64,000 nt of DNA, taken from Boletus sp. NGJ. Lineage: Eukaryota; Basidiomycota; Agaricomycetes; Boletales; Boletaceae. Position numbers and translations under genes: made by a program. Shown piece by piece: positions 34,346 to 45,825 of this stretch (position 1 is the first letter of the stretch; every line of letters begins with the position of its first letter). The stretch spans positions 186,001 to 250,000 of the forward strand of contig JAGTXK010000021.1 of NCBI GenBank assembly GCA_019096195.1, in the 5' to 3' direction. The notes below the pieces were generated by a model. That model had not been told where the DNA came from. It did no database searches and was given only the letters and a program-made list of their open reading frames with translations.

Positions 34346-36253
34346 GATTGGATTGGAAAGGTGGAATGTTTTCTGTGTCGGTATGTTTTTCTCGAAATTT
34401 TGCCTTCTTTTCTCTGTCGCTGTTCGTTCTTTTTACTACGCGTGCTCTGAGCTTTACCGACTACCGGGAAATCGGTCAATCTCGTACTAATCACCTAATC
34501 AATATCCAGCCAGCTGTCCCTGCATCCAGGCGAATGGAAGCTTTTATGGTCATGAGTCGACGACTGTGAGGGTACCCCCCCGGTCAAACCCATATAACCC
34601 CAAACCTCAGTCGACTACGTCTCTTCCTCTCCCCATTGAACCCGCTGGGACGGTCCTTCTAGTCTTTCCCTTCCGCTAGAATCGTCAGGCCAACGTCTGC
34701 GCCTAAGGTGGCGCATAGTCATGATTCTGTGTGTATAGCATGAACCCGCGATTCTTACCCTGCGATCCGACCCAAGCTCTCTCTGTTATTCCGAGACCGG
34801 CCCAATCCCACTCTCCAAAAGACACGGCCTTCGCTATTGTCGATTCCACATCCAGATGGTACCCTATGGGCTATGGCAACGTCTTCGGCAACATCCATCT
34901 CCCCTGGTTTGGCCTTGGAACATCGCTCGCTTTATTGTCTAGCATCGTTTGCGTTGGGGACGGTCATGTCTTATACTGGACACTGTCGACGGAAGGGGGT
35001 GGGCCATCCCCCTCTGGATATTGCCAGGAGGACGACGCACGCTTCCTTCTATTTCGGTAGGGTCTGCGGGCGTGCTGCGGTGTTGTGTTTTCGCTCGAGG
35101 CCGCCCTTCCTCCAGCAAGGGGTCCAACGAAGATGGTCCACACCTCAGACTGGGTATGAACGCGGTGCTTGTTGGCAGACATAAACTATCACAACGATGT
35201 TACTGGTCCTGCACGGATGACGTGATGGGCCGTCCTCGCGGTCTTTTCTTAGTCAGCCGCATCCTAACAATGGCACAGTTACCACAGGCAGGGGCAACAG
35301 CAAGACGAATCTGGAAGTCTACTTGTCTGCACCACACCTCCCGGCGCAATTCTCTCATGGAGCCACGCTCGAGGCTCAGTTGTCCACGCCGCTCAGGGAC
35401 ATTGAGCAGCGCATGATCCGATAGCGCCCTACTGTTATAGCGTCTTCCTCATCCATGGGTGCTTCTTCGGAAGTTTTCTCGTACAGGCGGACTTGGTTCG
35501 GGTGGTTCCTGGATTATTCCTCATCCGTGCTCCCTCGAATATGATTTTAGATATGGCTACATGAGGAATCATTTCGACCCGACCTATCTGATGCACGCAA
35601 GCATGGAGCAACGACAACACGCACGCAGTGTTCATTTACGCCGATCTTTGGTTAGACGGTGCCCAGAGGACGAGTCACAGGCTTCGAATGGTGGTAGGCA
35701 ACTTCATTCTCGCCTCCTTGTGGTATGGGCCTTTCCACCGCAGTTCGGCTGGGTTTTCCCCTCAATACCTCTCAATCGTCGTGGGGCAGTGCTTATCGCC
35801 CCCAGAAGTTCAGATTCGGTGCTGCATCGTCTCACGCGTAGGCGGTCTCTGTGTCGCAGTGGCAGATGATAAGCTGTGGCCCTTTGGTTCTTCCGTTCCT
35901 GTTTGGGAAGTAAGCAGACCTGACGGAAATAGTTGACACAGGGACAAGGTATCCAGACACAGGATCAGGCCTGCAGGATCACAGCTGGCTATCAGTCCAG
36001 CGAGTGCGGTGCGCACGCGAGACCATCGATAACCGATGATCCTGACCCGACGACACTGTATTATCATGTTCTTTTCTACTTCTTTTCCTTTCCATGATGA
36101 ACGAGCTTCGTGTACTAACCCATCTCATTTTGTCTGATCGACGGCGGTCGTCCGGCGGAAGGATCAGGGAGCAAGTCACCCGATGTGCCGGGCGACAAGA
36201 CATCGCCTTTGCAGGAGCATGGTAAATAACGCCAAATAGGGGTTTTTGGGAGG

Positions 36254-36260
36254 TATAAAA
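36254..36260 (+). promoter_or_regulatory. TATA box of metallothionein gene 2
   Basis: TATAAAA lies 82-88 bp before the ATG, in the frame GGGAGG-TATAAAA-TCCCTCC. Confidence 0.85.
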
Positions 36261-36341
36261 TCCCTCCTGCTCAGGGACGTACTCATTCTCCAGACCATCC
36301 ACATCTAAACAAGTCGTGCCATCTTCCTCACGTATAACATC

Positions 36342-36608
36342 ATGCAGAGCGTGAGTGATGATTGATTGCTTTCTTTTGTGCACTGTCGACGACGCCATGG
36401 CTGACGGTCGCGTTGGGCGGCATTCTTGCAGGTCGTCTCCATCCCCGTTAACGAAGCGTGCTGCTCCGGCACCGGAACTTGCAGCTGTGCCTCTACGTAC
36501 GTCTCCGATTCCTCGTTAACCAGCGAACCACGTCGCTGATCGCCTGCCTTTCCCTGTTTTTCTTCTCGATCTAGTTGCACCTGCAAGTGCGGTGAATGCA
36601 AGCACTAA
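36342..36608 (+). CDS. Metallothionein-like peptide 2
   Basis: Exons 36342-36350, 36432-36496 and 36575-36608 encode 35 residues, MQSVVSIPVNEACCSG... ending CTCKCGECKH. It has the same eight Cys positions as copy 1. Intron 1 (81 nt) keeps the nearly invariant 3' part ATGGCTGACGGTCGCGTTGG. Intron 2 is 78 nt. The first exon is only nine bases. Role as for copy 1: cytosolic binding of soft metals, probably induced by metal load, although no proven metal-response element is seen. Confidence 0.9.
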
Positions 36609-39280
36609 ACGCCAAGCGTGCAGCTGGCATCTTGCTTCAGCTACATTCCAGCAAACATGTGTTTCCTTCATTCTCGGTTTCCGCCAGGCGGTGTATTGTT
36701 AGTGTGTGAGTGAGTGAATGGGGCTGTTTGTTCAACGGCGAGAATCGTTTGTGTCTATGTATGGTGTACGCTGTACAGATACAGAATGCGGCTCATCCAA
36801 TCTGATCATGTTACCCACCTTGGTCGTCGTTTGCGAGTTGTTCCCTACCCGCCTTGCGTAGTGCCAAGGTTTGCCTTGTGGCGCATGCTTCAACGTGGCA
36901 TTCCCGAGTCAGTGAAGGCAAGGGTGACCAAGGGACGTCTATTGCATCAGTGCGGCCGACAACCGAATACATGATGTTAGGTGATCATTAATCAAAGAAG
37001 AACTTCCATCTGATCTAAGCTCCAAAGCACCACGCGTGACTGTGAGAATAAGTGATGTGGGAACGATTGAAAACAGTGCAGGGTTGAAGCGTTGAGGGTA
37101 TTTTGGAAAGAGGGTGCTGAGCATTGGGGAGGGAGATCGACTGGTAGCCGTTAGTCCACCTGACGGAGCCCTACCACACGCGAGGACAAGACGAGAGAAC
37201 ATCAAGGTCCGAGGATGATACGGGAGACCATGTCGTCGGTGACGAGGCGGATGGAAAGCTCGAACACATTGCATGTATTCACTAATTTTTGGTTTTCTTC
37301 ACATGGACAGGGCAGCGACACGGTGGTTCTAGGAGACGTCCAGAGAGAGCTGGATGGTGATGCCAAGGGCTGTCGGAGGCTGCAGGATGACGGTGCGACG
37401 AACGACGACTCGCGCTAAGAGCATTCGCTAAAGACAAGACGAACACTCACCTGGTTCGACTTGTTCAAGTTGGGGACCAAGGTGAATTATTATTCTGGTG
37501 CCAGATGAATGGATGGAAACACAAGTGTCGTGTCACCCCGTGACGACTGTGAGGGTACCCCCCCCACTCGAACTTCATATAACCCTGAGTCTCACTGGAC
37601 GACCACGCTCTCTTTCCGACGTTCATTTCTCTCCTCTAATCCGCTACTAGGACGTTCGTTCCAGGAATCGTCAGCCCAACGTCTGTGCCTATCACTGCCC
37701 ACCGTCACACGTCGCCATAAAATTTTGTGCGCAGAATCAGTCCGCGACTCACCATGCGACCCAACCCATGCCCTCTCCAGAGCTCTTTATTACCCTGAGC
37801 CTGGTTTGACTCCTCAAGACTCTCTAAAAGACACGGCGCAGTCATCGCGAGCCAGCATCGTCGATTCCATGACGGGTCGTACCATATACCATGACAAGGT
37901 CTTCTGGAGCACGTTACCCTGGTTTGGCCCTTGGTCGCCTTGTTGCCTAGTATCGCTTGCGTTGGGTACGACCGCAGCCAGTGGAGGGAACCATCGATGT
38001 GCAAGGACGGCGCAAGCTTCTTTCTATTTTTTGGCTAGGCCTGCGTTGTGGTGTTGCGTTTCCCTTGATGCTGTCGTTCCTCTGAATCAAGGGGTTCCAA
38101 CGAGGAGATGGCTCAGAGCCTCGGACGACCTTTACACCTCAGACTGCGGCACTGATTGGAAGAGGTGTCAGGGGAAATACAAGTTCCCTATCGTGCACGA
38201 TGGCTCACAAAGGTGTTCCGGAATCCGCGATCAGTAATCTATTCGAGACTCGATTCCACGGGTGACGTGAAATACTTGGCCGGCTTTTTTCCTTGAACCC
38301 TAAACCCTCAACCAGCCGCGGCCAACAGGTGGACGAATCTGAAAGTTTGCTTGTCTGCAGTATACATGTGTCTCCCGCCTTTGGGCAGTTCTCTGATGGA
38401 ATCACGGTGAGGCTTGACTTGTCCACTCGGTGATTCCACGAGTGGAGCCCGCGCAGTATCTGATCTGATGGCGGCCCGCTGTGGCGGTCCTTCTACGGTT
38501 TTCTACAAACTATGTATCAGGCGGATTCTTCGTCATCAACACTTTGAAAATGGCTACATCAGAAACCAATTCAGACCGATCCCATGCGCGCAGACATGAA
38601 GCGATGGCAACACGCGCCGCGATCATTTATGCATTTCCCGTTTGATCATGCCCAGTGGACAGGTTTCGCGCGGTGGCAGACAATTCCTCGGGTTCCTGGT
38701 AGCATTCCAAATCCCCATGGGGCAGTGTTTATGATTCCCCAAAAACCCAGATTTGATGCTGTTAGCTTTCACGCATGGGTGGTCTTTCATCTGTATCACG
38801 GTGGTAGATGGGCAAGCTGGTGGATCCAATCCTGATGCGCAACTCACAAGAAGGGCCTGATTGAAATAGCGTGACTTACCTATGGACAAGGTCTCCAGAA
38901 GAATACCGAAGCACAGACAAGTATCCGGTTCAGTGGGACGACCGTGCGCCCGTACGAGATCATCGGTAACCCCAAGCCGACGTAATGACTTTGCATACCC
39001 ACAGGGGATCACAACACCTCATCGCCCTCTTATTCTTTGTCTCTTTTTTACTCTCGCTCGCTTCATCTTTCTCGGGTCTCTCCATGAGGAATGACGAAAC
39101 AAGAAAAGATTACGGTCGGCATTTACTTCTCTGTCCGATCTAACCTGTTTTGGCTTACCCTGGGCTCGGCGGACGTGACGGAAGATCGATGATGACTTTG
39201 TGGGAGGAACATCCGAACGACGAGACTCATCGCCTCCACAGGAGCATGGCAAATAACATCAAATAGGGGTCTGCGAGAGG
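36609..39280. other. Spacer of tandem unit 3
   Basis: This is diverged copies of unit sequence without a gene. Stretches near 36950-37500 differ from the matching parts of unit 2, so the unit border may lie there. No RNA gene is seen. Confidence 0.5.
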
Positions 39281-39287
39281 TATAAAA
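39281..39287 (+). promoter_or_regulatory. TATA box of metallothionein gene 3
   Basis: TATAAAA lies 85-91 bp before the ATG, in the frame GAGAGG-TATAAAA-TCCCTCC. Confidence 0.85.
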
Positions 39288-39371
39288 TCCCTCCCTCTAC
39301 CCTGGGACGAACTCATTCTCCAGTCCATCCACATCCAAACAACCCATTCTACCAACCTCTCGTATAGCACC

Positions 39372-39637
39372 ATGCAGACTGTGAGTGATGGTTTGCCCTT
39401 TTTTTTTTTTTTCCTCGTGCGCTATCGACGACGCGATGGCTGACGGTCGCGTTGGGCGGCGTTCTTGCAGGTCGTCTCCATCCCCGTTAACGAAGCGTGC
39501 TGCTCCGGCACCGAAACTTGCAGCTGCACCTCTACGTACGTCTCCGATTCCTCGCCAACCAACGAACCACGTCGTTGATTTCTCGTCCCTCACGATCTAC
39601 CAGTTGCACCTGCAAGTGCAGCGAATGCAAGCACTAG
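39372..39637 (+). CDS. Metallothionein-like peptide 3
   Basis: Exons 39372-39380, 39471-39535 and 39604-39637 encode 35 residues, MQTVVSIPVNEACCSG... ending CTCKCSECKH, with the same eight Cys. Intron 1 (90 nt) contains a run of thymines plus the conserved ATGGCTGACGGTCGCGTTGG. Intron 2 (68 nt) is shortest and ends CTACCAG. It is more like copy 2 than copy 1 in the peptide. Confidence 0.9.
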
Positions 39638-40085
39638 ATGCCAACCAAGCGTTGTAGTCTCAGCCATAGATTCAACCAGTTATATCCCCACGTTCCCCTT
39701 CTTTTCGGTTCCTTGCCATGGGGTGGGTATTCTTAGTGTGTGAGTAGGTGGATAGTGCGGGTGTGATGTCGATGGAATGGCAAGGATCCTTTTGTGTCCA
39801 TGTATGGTGTACGACGCTGTCAGATGCATGGTGGCCCCCATCCAATCTGATCATGTTATCACCCCCATTTTTTGGTCAGTGCTGTGCGTAGTCAGGTAAG
39901 GTTTTCCTTCTGACATGGTTTACGATCCAACGCGTCATTGCCTCGTCGGGTCATAAAGCAACCAACAACCATTCATGAAGATTTTTTTTGCAGCGCGACC
40001 GACGGCCGAATAAAATATGGGGCATACGATACTTGATGGACTCTACCAAGCTCCGAAAACATGTACACACGCGTCATGCACACAC

Positions 40086-42231
40086 TCATCGAATCCCCCT
40101 CGTCATCCTCGCCCCCACCACGCCGAAAGCGACCATGACGACCGACCACGCCCACCCGACTCCCCACCGCCTCCCCCACGTCGACCCATTCAGGGCCGTA
40201 AAGAGCGCACTGACGACGACAGGACCGACCGCGCGTCCGAGACACATGGCGAATTGGACAAGACCGTTGCTTCGGCCGAGGGCTGACCCCGACCCCGATC
40301 CTATTCCCATCGCAGCCGCAGCCGCAGTCACACGCCCAGTTCCAGTTCCAGTTCCAGTTCCAGGTATGCCTGATGAACACACCACACGGCATCGGGAATC
40401 GGTCTCACGGGTATAGTAGCCGGGCCTGATACCGACGGACCGAGCGCCGGGCGCGTGTCGTTTGATGAGGAGCATCGTGATACTGTACGGGATCGCTGCG
40501 ACTTTGGACAATGCGAGAACGAGGGCGAGGCCGATCCAGATGCCGGCCTCGCTCGCCGTCGTTGTCGTCGTCGTCATCATCATCCCAGTCCCGGTCCCAG
40601 TCATGGGGGATATCTCCGACTGCACAGGTGCGAGCGCATTGAACAATGGCAGGAATGCAAACGTGATGGGCCAGAGATACATGCACGTGTTGTATATCGT
40701 GGCGTAGTCGAATCGGCGTAGGATGTAGGGCATGGCCACGAGCCGGAGGAGGACGGCGAATGTACCGGCAAAGGCAAGGAAGTTGCCGATGGTCGACGGC
40801 TGTGGAATTTTTTTTTTTGTCAGGAACAAGGGAGTAGAAATTAGAAAGTGAGCATCATAAAAAGGATCCACCGAGGCGTGGCAACAAGAGATGAAATCAC
40901 CAATATGTCTCACACGAGCGTCCGACGCAAGGGGATACTGACCTGAAGCCCCAAACCCCCCGCGTCGACAGGCGTGTAGCAGAAGAGGGTGAAGACGACA
41001 TCAAACGCGGAACTCAGGAAGCTTAGCGCGATTCCGGAGAGCGTCAATGCTTGTAGAGCGGGTATCGCGAGGAGTGCTTTCACACTCGCAGATCCGGTCT
41101 CGGCTGAACCTGGGTCTGTATCTGACGCGGAAGATGGCTTCCTACTGGGAACGCCGTTCGTAGAACCCTTTCGTTTACTTGGAAGTGTCTGTTGGAACCA
41201 GAGTGCAAGGGTCAGTATATGTTATTTCTACACCCTTCTCTCGCACACTGACCTCTTCTATGAGCAAATACGCCAACCCCATTACCAAAAGCGTACACAC
41301 AGCGCTAATGACACAGGGCGGGAGATAGGGATGGACCACGAAAACAGGCCATGAAAAGTAATTTGGGTACCGTGTCGCAGCATTCGCAAACATCCCACCA
41401 ATGAGTGGTCTACAGTCCATCTCAGAGACTCAACTTCCAGTTGTGCGAGGCCAACGAAACGAACGCACCCGATAATACTGCCTGTCGACCATGAGAGGCT
41501 GTATATCGGCACCGCAATGTTTTGGTTGGTGTCATCGGTGATCTCTACCAACATCGAGTGGAGGACGGCGATAGTGCCTGCTACCAATCCACCTAGAGTA
41601 GTCATTGTGGATCAAATTATGAGCGACGGTTGACAAAGGGACAGAAGAAACAGACCGAGGAACCGTGATACAATGATCGTGACGAGCGACGTCGACCAGC
41701 CAAAGGCGACCGTCGCCACGGCGGTGCCAGCCAGACTGAATATTACAACGGGACGCCGACCGACGACATCTTTTCAAACGACGGGGCCTGTCAGGAAGGG
41801 GCAAGGGCTATGCTCAACCCACATACCCGATAATCTACCCCACTGGTAGACAGAAAATACCTGCGCAAGCGAATACGCACTCTCCTAAAATACCCGTAAC
41901 AGCGTCGCCGTCCTCGTCAGCACAGCGCGTACGCATCTGCGGGGACCGAACCATACTCACGATGAACCCACTGTAAAACCCGACCTGTTCTGGTGCAGCG
42001 ATACGCAGATCGGCGAGGAGTTGGTTGATGTACGGGAAGATCTGGGTATATGCAATGGGGATCGATGATGCGGACGACGACGAGGGTACCGAGCTGTGCT
42101 TTGGGTAAAGGTGTAGGGGCTTCGGCTTGTGACGACGGAGAACCGCCCTCCTCGTCTGGTAGGAGCCGTGACGACTCGTCTGGCTCGCCAAAAACGCTTT
42201 GGTTGGTGCTCGCCCCAGACATGGACGTCAA
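40086..42231 (-). pseudogene. MFS transporter (DHA1/ZIF1-like), paralogue with one frameshift
   Basis: It has the same exon pattern as the plus-strand gene at 60748. It begins MTSMSGASTNQSVFGEPDES with an acidic-dileucine-like tail, then PKAQLGTLVVVRIIDP. A run of four C at about 42062 shifts the frame; with one C less it would read on as IAYTQIFPYINQLLADLR. Further exons give VFSVYQWGRLS, DVVGRRPVVIF (the MFS loop 2-3 motif), GGLVAGTIAVLHSMLVEITD, PLIGGMFANAATRYPNYFSW, FDVVFTLFCYTPVDAGGLGL and ALGRSNGLVQFAMCLGRAVG, ending at 40086. Twelve membrane helices fit. It is either a young pseudogene or a gene with a single-base assembly error in a homopolymer. MFS members of this group export small molecules or metal chelates; the substrate is unknown. 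Confidence 0.85.
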
Positions 42232-42319
42232 GTGTGATAGGTGTGAGCGAGCGAGATAAGCCTGGAACAGAGCGGTCGTCGGCGCGTGTCCACGTCATGT
42301 GGGGTCAACGTTAGGGCAT

Positions 42320-43699
42320 AGATACGGGCATCTGAATGTCTAATTTGATCTGCATATTAAAAGGCACGCGTGTGGGTATTACGCCTCTGCGATGACAACT
42401 AGAATGGGTTTCATCCAAGGAACTTACCGGGTAAGCAGCTACCAGTGCGGCCCGATATTTTCCAGTGCCGGGTGCTTCTGGAGCTTGGCACACTGCAGAC
42501 ACAAGGCCCAAGTGGTAGTGGCGGTAAAACGCCAGTGCCCGAAATCCATTAAAACTCGGAGGGCTATCCAGCGACCTAGAGATGGTCGCCAAGTTTCAAG
42601 GATAGTGAACTGCGAAAGAATATTACAGTAAATGTTATGCTCAAAAACCGATAAACAAAACCCTACTACAAACAACACCATACAAACATAAGTACATAGT
42701 AACGCATTTTTCACTTGAAAAAACGCCCGCTATCATGCCCACTCAGCTCCACGTTCAAAACAAATGCTGACACGGCTAGCAGAGGCTTTGCGTTGATCAC
42801 GAGCGATTCACCAGTTTTGATGCTCCAAATGGACTCACGACTGGCGCATCGCTTGTGGGTCACCCAAGCATGCATTCGACGTCGCGCCGAACGTCTATCC
42901 CGCTAAACCACTCCAGGCTATGGAATATCCACACATGGTAGGAACCCTCATGACTAACGGTCTCGCGACCCAATGACCTCGTCCCTCTCGCCCCCACTTC
43001 AGTTTGCCCCTCAGGTTGATTTATGTCACGAAACAACGGGGATATACCGAGTCCTTGCACCAGTGCATGTTGTAGCAGAGCTTGAAATCAATAATGCCGT
43101 GAACTCCTGACGCTCGTGTTCCGAGAACTGGACCATCCTCCACTCGCGAGCGATATGGATCATTCTGTCACACACACCTGCCCAGTACGTGCGGCTCCAT
43201 CACTCCCACCTACCTTTGATACATGGACATCAGGGCAAACGGCGCTCTGTGCATCTCCCTGGCGAACTTCTTCCAACAGCTGTTCGTGGCACTGGGCGAG
43301 TAAATATCTATATACGATTTTTACAACAACGAATAGGACGCGAGCTTGCTGGGGGTGAACTTGCCCAGGTAGAGAACACACACTTGACGCCATACGGACG
43401 AAACGAAACCTGCGAGTTATCACGCAATTCTTCCACTGGGCTTACTCGTGCGCCCACTGTCCCTTCGGTGATGAGCAAGGACGATGACGAAGCATCGCTC
43501 CCACTGACGTCCTCGTGGAGGAGGTCCCGGGGACACTTCCGCGGAGCTCACCCGCGCCGACGGTGGCTGCGGCTGTGCCAGTGACAACCACCATTTCGTT
43601 TCCCGTGAGGAAGCGTGTCAAGGACAGGGCTAATTACGTTGAGGAGACGGCCTCGCTCAGTGGACCTGGACTTGGAGTGTCTTCTCCTCGAACAAGCAT
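42320..43699. other. Intergenic stretch with a dispersed repeat and an unplaced exon-like frame
   Basis: Sequence near 42795-42880 (GATGCTCCA..., GACTGGCG..., GTGGGTCACCCAAGCATGC) recurs near 60075-60150. A plus-strand frame near 43515-43690 reads like protein (VPGTLPRSSPAPTVAAAVPV, VEETASLSGPGLGVSSPRTS) but has no partner exons that I can place. Confidence 0.4.
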
Positions 43700-44209
43700 C
43701 GGAGGGTTGCGACAGTCTTGGTGCTTGAAATTTCGACAGCGAAGCTGGTCATGGCACCACGTACCCAGCAGTTAAGGGTCATGTCTGGTGTGACGGCGAC
43801 AGAGGGCTCAGTCGCGCTTGAACCTGGGAAGCGAAGTTGGTGGTCTGAAGGGCAACAGAATTTGACGAGGGCGCACCGGAATTGGATCCGTCAACGACAA
43901 TGAGCCGCATACCTTCCCTTTCATCAAACTCTGGGAAAGTTTGGACACTGCGGTTCGTGAGTCGAGGTGCGACTTGTCTTCCAATGATAACTGCTTGAGC
44001 CCCTCTTGGAGGTTTTCCTCATCATCCCCAGGGATAAAAATGGAGTATAGCAGGAGATTGTCTGCCTCCACATCGCGGAACCTGGGATGTTTGCGGTCCT
44101 TTATAATATCCTTGAGGACTCCGACGGTCCCCATCGTCGACATCTCCACAGAAAAGATGTTTCCAACATACTCGCGGTAGATCCAACACAGGAGCGTCAT
44201 CATTTCCAT
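43700..44209 (-). pseudogene. Crinkler-like header, truncated copy
   Basis: From ATG at 44209 it reads MEMMTLLCWIYREYVGNIFS, then GTVGVLKDIIKDRKHP, ADNLLLYSIFIPGDDEENLQ and LSLEDKSHLDSRTAVSKL. This is the ubiquitin-like N-terminal domain of Crinkler (CRN) proteins. One base less near 43936 than in the second copy puts the following text out of frame. The second header TSFAVEISSTKTVATL is visible near 43700-43750 and then the similarity to the full gene at 48874-51292 stops. It is therefore a truncated duplicate without the C-terminal domain. Confidence 0.85.
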
Positions 44210-44433
44210 CTTGTGGTTTCAGTGGACTTTGAAACCTAACCTAGCGGATCGCGGGCCGGACCACAATTTAGTACACGTTATGGCTGATTCAAGTTAGTAC
44301 GACTCCTATGGTTGTCCTGTGGGCGGGAGGTGTTCAGTGTTTTATTGACTCCTATACATTTAGTATGCCCGACGCCAAACGTTCATCTGAGATCGAAATA
44401 TGAGGCGCGAACGTCCTTTCCATAATTTAGATC

Positions 44434-44721
44434 TTGATGAACGACGTCTCCCGCATGCTTCTCCCACACCTTTACGCGTGCACCTCCATCGTTCGAGAGG
44501 CCATCATGACCGCCGCCCCTGCCGTCCGCGTCGTCTCGTTTAAACACAGGACAAAAGTGACGACGACACCGCAACCGTTGACGAAAAAACGGCGTCCGCA
44601 TGTGGGACTCAAGGCGGAGGCGAATATTGCAGCGAGCGAGTCGAGGCCGGGGAAACGTTTGGAAGTGCGGCTAGCGAGAGAAATGATTGCTGTGGTACAG
44701 GGAAGGAGTAGATTGATATAG
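44434..44721 (+). CDS. Hypothetical small protein, duplicated with the CRN gene
   Basis: The open frame encodes up to 95 residues; from the inner ATG at 44506 it reads MTAAPAVRVVSFKHRTKVTT and ends RLEVRLAREMIAVVQGRSRLI. The copy at 51690-51905 keeps both halves (RVVSFKYRTKVMTTPQPLT, and IAASESRPGKRLEVRLARE) but one extra G separates the frames. I recognise no family. It lies divergently upstream of the CRN header in both copies. Conservation may only reflect the shared duplication. Confidence 0.35.
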   Translation: MMNDVSRMLLPHLYACTSIVREAIMTAAPAVRVVSFKHRTKVTTTPQPLTKKRRPHVGLKAEANIAASESRPGKRLEVRLAREMIAVVQGRSRLI

Positions 44722-44948
44722 GAAAAGGAACACATTTACAGATTGGCGAATGTAGACAGTGGAAACTTCCACCTACGCAGTTGATCAAACTCTCTTAGAG
44801 ATCCAGCAGCCCATCCGTGCACCATCAACCGGGAGTTTATGACGGCCGGCCATGTGCATGAACAGGTACACGAGACGATTGGCATTCATACTATAAAGCA
44901 TACATTAGAACTTACACAATGTCATTTCTGCTTCCGCTCGATGCGTGT

Positions 44949-45620
44949 TCACAGTTTACTAGCTCCAACAGCTTCCAAGTACCTCTTCTCCGCCTCTTTA
45001 AAGTCGATGACGTTCCAACTGGCGTTGGGGTACTACATGTGCAGAACATGTTATCACGGGGGACGTTCGCTGATATGATGACTCGTTGAGAAACACTCAC
45101 GTCGACCTTGACGTTGAGATACTGAAGATAAATGCGTGTTCCGAAATATCGACGCCGATGATAGGGACGTGTGACAGGAGCGGGTCCTGGTTGGCCGTCG
45201 TCACGATCTTGAGCGTCTTGCTCTTGTGGTTGTAGCCCTGCACCGATCCGACGATGACGACCAAGAACGAAAAGAGTTCAGTGCTCAGCGAGAACGACAC
45301 ACGGCTGTGGACGGGAAACGTACGAGCCAGCCCCAACCGGAACCCTGGATGGCCGCCGTGGTCGCGTTGGACTCCTTCTCAAAGAGCGTCGAGAGAACCA
45401 AAGGTGGCGTCAATGGCTGCCTTCAACGGCCCTTCCTTGAGCACGCCACCATTACCCTTTGCCCTCGACTGCAGAGGGCACGAGGTTCGTCCAGAGGAGG
45501 GAGCGGTTGATGTGGCCTAGAAATCAGGAAAGAGGGCGCGAGCATATGATCCTAACCTCTTGAACAATTGAGCTTCGGAGGGACTTGCACCTGACTCGAC
45601 CCCGCGACGCCAGCGCCCGC
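44949..45620 (-). pseudogene. Mn/Fe superoxide dismutase pseudogene
   Basis: Minus-strand pieces in several frames read [83 protein letters not shown] and, after an intron, SWNVIDFKEAEKRYLEAVGA with a stop at 44949-44951. These are the second half of a manganese superoxide dismutase, including the metal-site region DxxEHA. Frames break after VEGK (one base extra), in SLDALFEKES and after EHAF (one base short), and the usual Trp of DxWEHA is Ser. The N-terminal metal-binding part is not recognisable. A dead copy, presumably of a mitochondrial or cytosolic enzyme gene elsewhere. Confidence 0.85.
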
Positions 45621-45734
45621 GGCAATCGTCCCGTCCTTCAGCGGCAGTGCCGGGGGTGGTCTCACACCTCGACTCTCCTCCCTCTCTCGCTCGTCACTCC
45701 CCTCGAGGTCAAGGACGAGCGCGGGAACGGTCGA

Positions 45735-45761
45735 CGACATCTCCACTCTCGCTCTCTTGTC

Positions 45762-45793
<32 letters not shown>

Positions 45794-45825
45794 TCCCCAT
45801 TCCCACTCCCACCCCCCATATCCAT
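45735..45825. repeat. Simple repeat of CGTCCC/CGTCCT type
   Basis: About 70 bp of short tandem CCCGTC and CTCGTC units give artefact frames such as RPRPRP on the plus strand and GRGRGR on the minus strand. Confidence 0.8.

Larger units (their letters stand above)
31090..39700 (+). repeat. Tandem array of about 3-kb units, each ending in a metallothionein gene
   Basis: Landmark words recur in order. GACTGTGAGGGTACC is at about 31295, 34566 and 37547; a CGTCAGCCCAACGTCTG-type word at about 31425, 34685 and 37670; the TATA box and metallothionein gene at 33377, 36254 and 39281. Spacing of the genes is 2871 and 3030 bp. Spacers between genes have diverged far more than the exons. Unit 1 has an inner duplication (near 31960 and 32765). 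Spacer sequences of up to 2 kb show no coding logic of their own. Confidence 0.85.

Noticed and set aside
31260-39700. Starship-like giant element as cause of the gene mixture
   Set aside because: No tyrosine recombinase (DUF3435 captain) frame or direct repeats at borders were seen; tandem duplication explains the structure.
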